Origin: Psychrobacter sp. UBA3962 | Lineage (GTDB): Bacteria; Pseudomonadota; Gammaproteobacteria; Pseudomonadales; Moraxellaceae | Assembly (NCBI RefSeq): GCF_002385225.1 | Contig: NZ_DGDC01000049.1 | Location: 1 to 60,945 of the forward strand | Length of the DNA: 60,945 nt | Reading direction: 5' to 3' | Shown here: in pieces, positions 54,617 through 60,945 of the stretch | Numbering within the stretch: the stretch's first letter is position 1 | Layout of the letters: every line of letters starts with the position of its first letter | Program-made: the position numbers and the translations under genes | Notes under the pieces: generated by a model | What the model was told of the DNA's origin: nothing | The model's input: only the letters and a program-made list of their open reading frames with translations | Database searches by the model: none

Positions 54617-56632
54617 ATGACTCTGTCTAACCTCAAAAACCCTGCCAATTTAGCTTCTCATTATCCTCATAAATACCAACCAACCTGTACCCTGCCTTTC
54701 AAAAAAATGGCAGCTGCGCTAGGTCTGTGTCTGGGGTTATCGTCATGGGCTCAAGCTCAGCTTCCAGCCCCTGTAGAGTCTGCGTTAAATCGGGCTAAGA
54801 TTAGTACCGAGGATATTAGCTTACTTATTATGCCGATCAATGCTGCGACAAATAACAATACACAGCCTATACCTAATAAAAGCAGATTGCCAAAAACCGT
54901 TAAGCCCGAACAGGCCAAAGCATTGGAGGCAGAATCTTCTGATCCCGATGCTCTGCCACCTGAGACTCAAGACACTATAGTAATGTCTGGGACTGCTGCT
55001 ACTGAGCCCAAACCCTCTGCTCAGCAAAGCAGTGCTGCCACAACCACGCCTACCAGTCCGGCAGTCACTGAACCTAACTCTCAATCGGCTTCTCAAACTG
55101 CTGTTACAAGCAATGAAGCAACAGGCCTATCTGTCGTAGAAAAACCGACTCCGAGCATAGAGTTTCCAGTCAGACACTTGGCGGAACTACCGCGAACGCC
55201 TGCCAGTACCATGAAACTAATCCCTACCTTTGTGGCTTTAGATTTATTGGGTCCAGACTTTGTTTGGTTTACCCAGGTCTATCATACTGGGTTTATCTCA
55301 GCCAATACGCTATATGGTGATTTGATTATCAAAGGCAGTGGCGATCCTAAACTAACCGCCCAGCGCTTAAATAAATTATTAGAGCAAGTGCAAAAATCAG
55401 GCATTCAGCACATCAAGGGTGACATAGTATTAGACAGTTCCATATTTCAAGGGGTGACTAAAGATCCTGCAGCGTTTGACAATGACCCTTTACGGCCTTA
55501 CAACGCCAGCCCTGATGGCCTACTGGTTAATTTTAGCTCCGTAGAGGTGACTGCAGTCCCGTTATTAAATGAAAGCCAAAAAGGCCGATCCAAAATTTAT
55601 TACAATCCGCGACTGGCAGATTACGAGCTGCCTAACACTCTTGCAAACACCTCCACCGGAAGATGCTCTTCTGCCCGATCGAGTTTGGCTCCTGTTTGGC
55701 AAGATTCAGGATTGGTTTTTAATAGAAAACTACCAGAAAGCTGTGGCACCCATACCTTCTATATTGCTTATCCCGATGCGAAAGACTTTGCCAAAAGAGT
55801 GATAAAAAACCAATGGCTCAATTTGGGGAATACTTTATCGGGCAACATTAAGTTCCTAGGCTTGGGAAATACAGTTTCAGGAGAAATGATTAATACCGAA
55901 AGCCCCCTAAAAAGTCGGTTTGGCAACTATTTTGATATGAGTGCGGGCCCAAACAAAGATTCTGTTTTGACCCCATCTTTTTCACTATTACCGTCCTCAC
56001 CCCTGCCTTTTGTCAGCTATCCTTCCTTACCGCTGTCACAGCAGATTTATGACATCAATCACTATTCAAACAATGTGATGACCGAGCAGGTGACTTTAAC
56101 CTTGCCGTTATATACTCAGGTTAAACAAAAATCTGATGATCCTAATGCTAAACCCATCACCAAAGTCATAAAGTCTCGACAAACCCAACACTCTGATTAT
56201 TTGAAATCACTGGCTACCATCAATCAGTGGTGGCAAAACAACCTAACTACACTACCTCCGGTCATGACCAATGGCTCAGGCTTATGCCGCGACTGTACAG
56301 TGACGGCTGAGAATTTAGCTGAATTGCTCAGTTATGCGTACAATCATCGTAACTTTGATACCTATGTTAATTCCCTTGGCGTGGCTGGCATTAGTGGCAC
56401 CATCGCGGAACATTCTGAAAGACTGCCCAATTCTGCAGCTATAGGCCGGGCATGGATTAAAACCGGGACTTTGAATGATGTCACTTCAATGGCAGGCTAT
56501 GTTCGTGGTCAGTCTGGTCAAGATTATGTGGTGGTTGGGATAATTAATGGCACTGCTACAGATCAACCTTTTAATACTTACGAAGCTCGCTACGTATTAG
56601 ATACGATGTTAGACTGGACCGCTAAACAATAA
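54617..56632 (+). CDS. dacB: PBP4-type D-Ala-D-Ala carboxypeptidase/endopeptidase
   Basis: S13-family penicillin-binding protein. The catalytic motifs are STMK (PASTMKLIP, about 197-200 from this start), SNN (NHYSNNVMTEQ) and KTG (WIKTGTLNDV). A signal peptide is likely (KKMAAALGLCLGLSSWAQAQ). A Pro/Thr/Ser/Ala-rich stretch of about 100 residues lies between the first strand (ISLLIMPIN) and the strand before STMK, where relatives have a tight turn. The start is uncertain: GTG 54533, ATG 54548 and ATG 54617 are in frame and none has a good ribosome site; the long N-terminal basic region makes this choice tentative. Confidence 0.92.
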   Translation: MTLSNLKNPANLASHYPHKYQPTCTLPFKKMAAALGLCLGLSSWAQAQLPAPVESALNRAKISTEDISLLIMPINAATNNNTQPIPNKSRLPKTVKPEQAKALEAESSDPDALPPETQDTIVMSGTAATEPKPSAQQSSAATTTPTSPAVTEPNSQSASQTAVTSNEATGLSVVEKPTPSIEFPVRHLAELPRTPASTMKLIPTFVALDLLGPDFVWFTQVYHTGFISANTLYGDLIIKGSGDPKLTAQRLNKLLEQVQKSGIQHIKGDIVLDSSIFQGVTKDPAAFDNDPLRPYNASPDGLLVNFSSVEVTAVPLLNESQKGRSKIYYNPRLADYELPNTLANTSTGRCSSARSSLAPVWQDSGLVFNRKLPESCGTHTFYIAYPDAKDFAKRVIKNQWLNLGNTLSGNIKFLGLGNTVSGEMINTESPLKSRFGNYFDMSAGPNKDSVLTPSFSLLPSSPLPFVSYPSLPLSQQIYDINHYSNNVMTEQVTLTLPLYTQVKQKSDDPNAKPITKVIKSRQTQHSDYLKSLATINQWWQNNLTTLPPVMTNGSGLCRDCTVTAENLAELLSYAYNHRNFDTYVNSLGVAGISGTIAEHSERLPNSAAIGRAWIKTGTLNDVTSMAGYVRGQSGQDYVVVGIINGTATDQPFNTYEARYVLDTMLDWTAKQ

Positions 56633-56678
56633 CGCTATGAGCCCATTTATCATAGATTAAGGGAACCCCTGATAAGTT

Positions 56679-57221
56679 ATGGATATGTTATTTTTTGACA
56701 GTCAACAAACCCTGCTAAGGATGATTATCTCAGCAGCAGTGGTCTATATCTGTATAGTACTGCTTCATAAGGTGTCTGGTAAGCGCTCTACTTCACAGTT
56801 GAATAACTTTGATTGGGTGGTGACCGTAATGATTGGCTCTATAGGAGCCAGTACGGTTATTTTAAAAAACGTTCCTATCATTGAAGGGATGGCTTCGATA
56901 ATCACTTTACTTACCTTACAATATCTAGTGACTAAATACGCTTCCTTGTCTCCAGAATTTGCCAACACCATTCTCTCGGAGCCTCGCGTGGTGTTCTATG
57001 AAGGTCAGTTCTTACCAGAAGCCATGCGAAAAGAGCGTTTGACGCGTCAGGAGATTGAATGTGCCATGCGCAGCGAAGGAATTCATGATTACGAAGATGT
57101 GGCTGCTGTAATCTTTGAAAGCGATGCTAAGTTAACCGTGGTACCAAAGCGAGATAAGAGTGATAGATTAGATGCACAAGGGGATATAAAACCTTCTGAC
57201 ACCTTAAAAACTCTGTTTTAA
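56679..57221 (+). CDS. DUF421 (YetF-like) membrane protein
   Basis: This 180-residue protein has about three N-terminal membrane segments (IISAAVVYICIVLLHKVSGKRSTSQLNNFDWVVTVMIGSIGAS and the next helix) and the cytosolic DUF421 domain (SEPRVVFYEGQFLPEAMRKERLTRQEIECAMRSEGI). The GKR-x(3)-L-x(2)-F-D block is diagnostic. The family has roles in envelope or spore processes in other bacteria but no agreed function here. AAGGGA is upstream. It is convergent with the DUF2147 gene across a shared terminator. Confidence 0.9.
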   Translation: MDMLFFDSQQTLLRMIISAAVVYICIVLLHKVSGKRSTSQLNNFDWVVTVMIGSIGASTVILKNVPIIEGMASIITLLTLQYLVTKYASLSPEFANTILSEPRVVFYEGQFLPEAMRKERLTRQEIECAMRSEGIHDYEDVAAVIFESDAKLTVVPKRDKSDRLDAQGDIKPSDTLKTLF

Positions 57222-57271
57222 ATTTTAAATACTGGAGCGTGTGAGCCACACAACCGTCAAAAATAAGCCAT

Positions 57272-57310
57272 AAAAAAAGGTTAAAGAGCCTGGCCCTTTA
57301 ACCTTTTTTA
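57272..57310. terminator. Convergent terminator, DUF421 / DUF2147 genes
   Basis: Seven A, GGTTAAAG, an 11-base segment, CTTTAACC and seven T, active on both strands between two convergent genes. Confidence 0.92.
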
Positions 57311-57352
57311 TACTTTGAAAATTTATTATATCTATTGCATTATTAAAGCTAT

Positions 57353-57802
57353 TTATTTAACGCGAGTCCAAGTTTGGCTACGCTTCAAGAATGGCATACC
57401 TTTAACGTTACCTGTTAACTTCAGGGTCTTACCATCTTCAGAAAGCTTCACAGTACCGCCATAAACTTTACCACTTTCTGGATCAACTAAGTCACCACCA
57501 GACCAAGAGTTACTACCGTCAGCTTTAAGCTTAGTTAAAATAGGTAGACCAACAATTGGTTTGTTCTTTAATGAGCCTTCACATTTTGAGCAAACTTCTT
57601 TTGCCTGTGAAGCATCATTAAGCTTAATAATAGTCCCTGTCACGACCCCGTTACTCTCGGTCATTTTAATAACCGCTTTTTTCTCTTTTGTTTTATCATC
57701 AACAGACTGCCACTGCGTACCATTTAATGAAGCTGCCATAGCTGTGGTTGATAATAGACCGGTTAGTGTCGCTGTAGCAAGTAGAGTAGTTAAACGTTTC
57801 AT
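57353..57802 (-). CDS. DUF2147 secreted protein
   Basis: When started at 57802, where TAGGAG stands six bases upstream, the product is 149 aa with a classic signal peptide (MKRLTTLLATATLTGLLSTTAMAA), giving a periplasmic or secreted protein. The longer frame adds an unrelated upstream stretch and is rejected. The mature part matches the DUF2147 pattern: W-Q-S-V-D-D, KIVVI-like strand, VCSKCEGSLKNKPIVGLPILTKLK, WSGGDLVDPESGKVYGGTVKL and the KLTGNVKGMPFLKRSQTW tail. No function is known for the family. Confidence 0.92.
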   Translation of the reverse strand: MKRLTTLLATATLTGLLSTTAMAASLNGTQWQSVDDKTKEKKAVIKMTESNGVVTGTIIKLNDASQAKEVCSKCEGSLKNKPIVGLPILTKLKADGSNSWSGGDLVDPESGKVYGGTVKLSEDGKTLKLTGNVKGMPFLKRSQTWTRVK

Positions 57803-58203
57803 ATCGACTCCTATCGAAAAATAAATAAATCCATTTAAGGCATATAATTGAATAATATCAAAAAAACATAAAGTAATAAGCAATATCAAGTTTACTAGGT
57901 CTTTCAATCAATATTGCCATACTACCAATCTCCAATCTCGTTCAGAGCAGCAGTATACTGTCGCTTTATTTATGAGATTATCAAAATCATACAATTTATT
58001 TTTTGGTATGCCGATAGCAAATTGTCTATTTTTACTTAATATTCTCTTTAATCCCTAAAACCTTTAAATTTAGCAACAATGCAGTATGTTTGTTTCTAAA
58101 GCTTAAACTCTCTTACACAATGACGCCTCAGAATTAACGTTATAATAAAGCTACCTGTTTGGCTTGATACTATTTTGGGCCCATTCTCTTTGAAAATAAT
58201 TCT
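57803..58203. other. Divergent DUF2147 / amidase intergenic region
   Basis: 401 bases of AT-rich DNA carrying two divergent promoters that I cannot place with confidence. No gene or strong hairpin is seen. Confidence 0.5.
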
Positions 58204-59079
58204 ATGATGAAATTGAACTCCGTTGTTGGTATAAGTCTTGCTCTGTCTTTACTTAGTGGCTGTGCTGTCCATAATTCCCCTCATTATGTGATTGATAAAA
58301 GTCATCAAGCTCAAGGAAAAAGCCAACGTATACGCTTTATTGTTTTGCACTACACCGCCGAAAACGAAGCGGCTTCACTAGAAATTCTAACCAAAGGCAA
58401 CGTCAGTGCTCACTATTTAGTGCCTTTGGCTGATAATCAAAAAATATACCAACTGGTTCCTGAAAATGAACGGGCTTGGCATGCAGGCGCAGGAGGGTTT
58501 GAGGGCAGACAGATATTGAATGATACTTCTATCGGCATTGAAATTGTAAATCTAGGCATTGCCCCAGAGTTTCGTGGCCAAAACGCTAAGATGGCGTTAA
58601 AGGCAAATAATGGTTACCATCCACCGCATCATTATGTTAATTTTACTGATTTACAAATCAAAAAAGTGGCTCAGCTAGTACAAGATATCGCTGCCCGTTA
58701 TGATATTGAGCCTACCAGTATTATTGGTCATTCGGACATGGCACCCTCACGTAAAATCGATCCAGGTGCTAAATTCCCTTGGGAAAAACTATATAAACAA
58801 TATGGTGTCGGCGCTTGGTATGATGAAAGCGATAAGCAGCATTTTTTAATTGAGGGTTCGTTTGAGACTGCCACTATTCCCGAGATTAAACAGCTATTTA
58901 GCGACTATGGTTATCAAATCAATGACAGCAATGAGTGGGATAAGTCTAGCCGTGATGTCATTTATGCTTTTCAGCTCCACTTCCGACCTCAGAAGATAAA
59001 TGGGATGATGGATTTAGAAACCTACGCTATCTTAAAGGCGCTTAATAAAAAGTATGTCGATCGCTCCAGCTATAAGTAG
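58204..59079 (+). CDS. AmiD-like N-acetylmuramoyl-L-alanine amidase lipoprotein
   Basis: The 291-residue protein has a lipobox LLSGC (cysteine near residue 20), so it is a lipoprotein, probably in the outer membrane as Ala follows the cysteine. The Amidase_2 zinc site is seen in FIVLHYTAENEAAS (His), ENERAWHAGAGGFEG (His in RAWHAG), and IGHSDMAPSRKIDPGAKFPWEKLY (His, Lys, Asp). A peptidoglycan-binding-like C-terminal region (DVIYAFQLHFRPQKINGMMDLETYAILKALN) follows. It is the AmiD type, cleaving muropeptides and anhydro-muropeptides. ATG at 58204 is followed directly by another ATG. Confidence 0.95.
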   Translation: MMKLNSVVGISLALSLLSGCAVHNSPHYVIDKSHQAQGKSQRIRFIVLHYTAENEAASLEILTKGNVSAHYLVPLADNQKIYQLVPENERAWHAGAGGFEGRQILNDTSIGIEIVNLGIAPEFRGQNAKMALKANNGYHPPHHYVNFTDLQIKKVAQLVQDIAARYDIEPTSIIGHSDMAPSRKIDPGAKFPWEKLYKQYGVGAWYDESDKQHFLIEGSFETATIPEIKQLFSDYGYQINDSNEWDKSSRDVIYAFQLHFRPQKINGMMDLETYAILKALNKKYVDRSSYK

Positions 59080-59215
59080 CTGTAACCACTTTTATTAGGC
59101 GATGATTAGATATTAGAAAATATTTAAAGGTTAAAGCCCATATTTAATTAACTGGTGAACCGCCCCTCTTGAACCGCTTAATCCACACTAAATAATAAAA
59201 CATAAGGAGATTATA

Positions 59216-59386
59216 ATGAGTTACTCACAACCAGAAGAGCTGGAAGAATACTTCAAACAAAAAGAAGAGCAGGAGAAACAGGCAGAGCAAGAAGCCAAAG
59301 AGCTGTCAGCTTATGAAGCCTGTGTTTTAAAAGAAAGTGCGAGAGTGAAGGAGCTAATTGAACAGGCTCAAAATAAAGATAATTAA
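59216..59386 (+). CDS. 56-residue coiled-coil protein
   Basis: A small gene with a strong AAGGAGA ribosome site seven bases before ATG. The product (SYSQPEELEEYFKQKEEQEK...AYEACVLKESARVKELIEQAQ) is one long charged helix, rich in Glu/Gln/Lys, likely a coiled coil, with a single Cys. I do not recognise it. It is 136 bases downstream of the amidase in the same direction and could be co-transcribed. A minus-strand frame across it lacks a ribosome site and is rejected. Confidence 0.7.
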   Translation: MSYSQPEELEEYFKQKEEQEKQAEQEAKELSAYEACVLKESARVKELIEQAQNKDN

Positions 59387-59637
59387 TACTACTTACTGTG
59401 CATGAAATTAACGAACTTTTGAACTCGTAAAAATAATGAGTATAGAAGGTCGGCCTGTGCTGATAAGAGTTTCCGGAACTTGATATAACCACTTAAGGCT
59501 CACAATAGAAAAGCATAAACGATGAAAAAAATAAGATATTAAAAAATAACCAGCTACCACTGCAGTTGAATTAAATATTATTATAGCTAAAAGCTAAAAG
59601 AAAAAGCAGGGCCTCATTATCTACCATTTACAACCTT

Positions 59638-59656
59638 CCGAAATATGCGATTTCGG
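59638..59656. repeat. Perfect hairpin in the right-edge gap
   Basis: CCGAAAT and ATTTCGG form a seven-base stem around a five-base loop. It has no T run after it, so it is not an ordinary terminator. Confidence 0.6.
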
Positions 59657-59784
59657 GCTCCAAATTTCTGTAATAACTGATGCGTACCTGATGCCTCGGT
59701 AACCATGTATTAGACCTAAATCACAATAATAAAATGTTTAATATTAATATATATCCTGTACTAATATAGGTTGGTAGTAAATGT

Positions 59785-59813
59785 AAGCCAGACACCCTAT
59801 GTATCTGGCTTTT
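59785..59813. terminator. Possible terminator beyond the right-edge gene
   Basis: AGCCAGA pairs with TCTGGCT around an 11-base loop with T's on the plus side. It is 24 bases past the stop of the minus-strand gene. Confidence 0.6.
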
Positions 59814-59836
59814 ATTCCTATGGAACAACTATAACT

Positions 59837-60945
59837 TTAATCCTCATCACTCATTTGCTTCATGATTTCCTCATTATGCAAATCCATATATAATAAAAAA
59901 CTAGCATAAGATTTAACTAGACTTGATATGAAATCATCAACTTGCTGTATATCGTATGATTTATCACTATCTACACTCTCAGTTTTTTCGCTATCTTGCA
60001 TCTTAGTACATATACTATATAGCCCTAATGAGTGTGTATAGATGAGTTGAAAATACTTGTTGGAAATGCGTTGAATATCTTTTTCTCTAGTGTATTTGTT
60101 CTTATTAATAAAATTTTTCAACACATAGGAATCCATGTTAATGGCGATTGCATCTATTAAAGAGGAGTTATCTTCACTAGAACCTATGACTTTTACAATA
60201 TCATTTCCATCCCAATCATAGTCATCCCAACTTTTACCCATTTTCTCATCCTGAACACTTTCATAGACCTTAATAGATACTGGAGGTTTAGGAAACTTAT
60301 TACCATTTTTTTCGCTCGTATTTTTTGAGGGAGCAATCTTTTCATCTACTCTAACAGTAAACCTACATGTAAAATCTTCTGAAGGTGAGGATAGACTAAC
60401 TTTAATGTCAACCTCATCTCCTACCTTAGCATCTTTTGTAGGTTTGATATCCAAACGAATGTTTCCTTCAGATGGGCCAGACCTATTTACAGTGATTGAT
60501 TTGACAGTCGTATTCTCTGACTTTCCTGTCTCATTAGAGATAGTTTCATTTATATTTGTTTTTTGTAAAATATCAATTTGAAGCTCTCCTGCATCAGAAG
60601 ATCTGAATAAATAATCATCGTCTACATCTGTTTTAATATCAACATAACCGTTTTTATTAAGAGGTATAGTTTTAATCTTTCTACCCGATGAGTCCTCTTT
60701 AAGATTCAACTTAAACTGAGAGGGAAACCGTTTCAACTGTTTGTTTGTATGGTGTTCGGTTTTACGACCTGAACTACTTTTTCCTTTTTTTCTTACCTTT
60801 GAGAAGGGTAAATTACTGTCCTTCTTTAAGAAATCAAAAACCTCACTATTACGCGGTAACAACTCTATGACACTGTCGAACTTCTGGTTATCTGATTTAC
60901 CAATTAGTTCATTTTTCCTTTTTTCGTAAGCATCCGACCAACCCC
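59837..60945 (-). CDS. C-terminal part of a large unknown protein, cut by window edge
   Basis: The frame is open from the stop at 59837 to the last base, so the TTG at 60862 is not a real start and the true N-terminus lies outside; 368 residues are visible. A Lys/Ser-rich segment (KVRKKGKSSSGRKTEHHTN) is followed by beta-rich sequence (about 60-200) whose VGDEVDIKVSLSSPSEDFTCRFTVRV part reads like an Ig-like sandwich, then helices near the end (SSLVKSYASFLLYMDLHNEEIM). I cannot name the family. The tail order is reminiscent of C-terminal parts of GHKL-ATPase defence proteins, but no ATPase motif is in view, so this is a guess. Codon use is more AT-rich than the housekeeping genes. Confidence 0.75.
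   Translation of the reverse strand, partial: GWSDAYEKRKNELIGKSDNQKFDSVIELLPRNSEVFDFLKKDSNLPFSKVRKKGKSSSGRKTEHHTNKQLKRFPSQFKLNLKEDSSGRKIKTIPLNKNGYVDIKTDVDDDYLFRSSDAGELQIDILQKTNINETISNETGKSENTTVKSITVNRSGPSEGNIRLDIKPTKDAKVGDEVDIKVSLSSPSEDFTCRFTVRVDEKIAPSKNTSEKNGNKFPKPPVSIKVYESVQDEKMGKSWDDYDWDGNDIVKVIGSSEDNSSLIDAIAINMDSYVLKNFINKNKYTREKDIQRISNKYFQLIYTHSLGLYSICTKMQDSEKTESVDSDKSYDIQQVDDFISSLVKSYASFLLYMDLHNEEIMKQMSDED

Larger units (their letters stand above)
59387..59836. other. Intergenic region before the right-edge gene
   Basis: 450 AT-rich bases with no gene. A perfect hairpin CCGAAAT-ATGCG-ATTTCGG lies at 59638-59656 and a terminator-like stem at 59785-59813. Around 59590 AGCTAAAAGCTAAAAG repeats a short word. 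This could be a junction between core genes and an accessory segment, but no integrase, att duplication or IS end is seen. Confidence 0.5.

Noticed and set aside
57803..57907. Upstream extension of the DUF2147 protein
   Set aside because: The signal peptide and TAGGAG ribosome site fix the start at 57802.
59253..59492. Minus-strand frame of 79 aa
   Set aside because: Antisense to the 56-residue coiled-coil gene and without a ribosome site.
1..60945. CRISPR arrays, insertion sequences, prophage, rRNA or tRNA genes
   Set aside because: Short tandem repeats exist but have no spacers; no transposase, integrase or phage-structural frame and no clover-leaf or rRNA sequence was seen by eye.

Overview
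The window reads as a chromosomal segment from a gammaproteobacterium of the family Moraxellaceae, most likely Psychrobacter. The evidence is AT-leaning DNA, gene neighbourhoods such as ffh beside a CcsA-like gene, gmk-rpoZ-spoT, glnD-dapC and map opposite rpsB-tsf, and a SpoT whose synthetase half is degraded, a known trait of the group. Nearly all genes are chromosomal housekeeping genes. I see no insertion sequence, CRISPR array, rRNA or tRNA gene.

Layout. 1-3985: an orphan lipoprotein, ffh and a divergent CcsA-like membrane protein. 4026-6620: an AmpG-like transporter, then rpmB-rpmG behind a strong promoter, a structured leader and a clear terminator. 6721-9737: three small unknown proteins (two look like tandem membrane paralogues), rpe and S-formylglutathione hydrolase. 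9978-18470: a DUF924 protein, an acyl-CoA ligase, pncB, htpG with an excellent heat-shock promoter, a TesB-like thioesterase and ispH. 18715-26669: a plus-strand run of gmk, rpoZ, spoT, ridA, priA and a cation-diffusion transporter. 26858-36735: a small orphan protein, an ETHE1/Blh-like hydrolase, serA facing a D-2-hydroxyglutarate dehydrogenase-like flavoprotein, a BLUF photoreceptor with a C-terminal membrane helix, a GNAT-nitrilase fusion, a thioredoxin-like protein and an MpaB-family oxygenase. 37049-42910: uraA-type permease, EamA transporter, YdhR-like protein and ppc. 43040-43930: an AT-rich orphan gene lying between two nearly identical terminators. 44148-50425: tsf, rpsB, map and glnD. 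50506-57221: dapC, a cNMP/CBS/nucleotidyltransferase protein with a DEDDh exonuclease, a PBP4-type peptidase with a long disordered insertion and a DUF421 protein. 57353-59386: a DUF2147 protein, an AmiD-like amidase lipoprotein and a 56-residue coiled-coil protein. 59387-60945: a 450-base AT-rich gap, then the C-terminal part of a large protein cut by the window edge, possibly the start of an accessory region.

Functional threads: nitrogen and stringent control (glnD, spoT, rpoZ), serine synthesis with clearance of D-2-hydroxyglutarate (serA and the FAD enzyme), cell-wall synthesis and recycling (dapC, PBP4, AmiD, AmpG-like), and translation and protein targeting (rpmBG, rpsB-tsf, map, ffh). 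No complete new multi-gene system is visible. The best leads are the membrane-tethered BLUF protein, the orphan gene between duplicated terminators, the nucleotidyltransferase-exonuclease pair and the truncated gene at the right edge.
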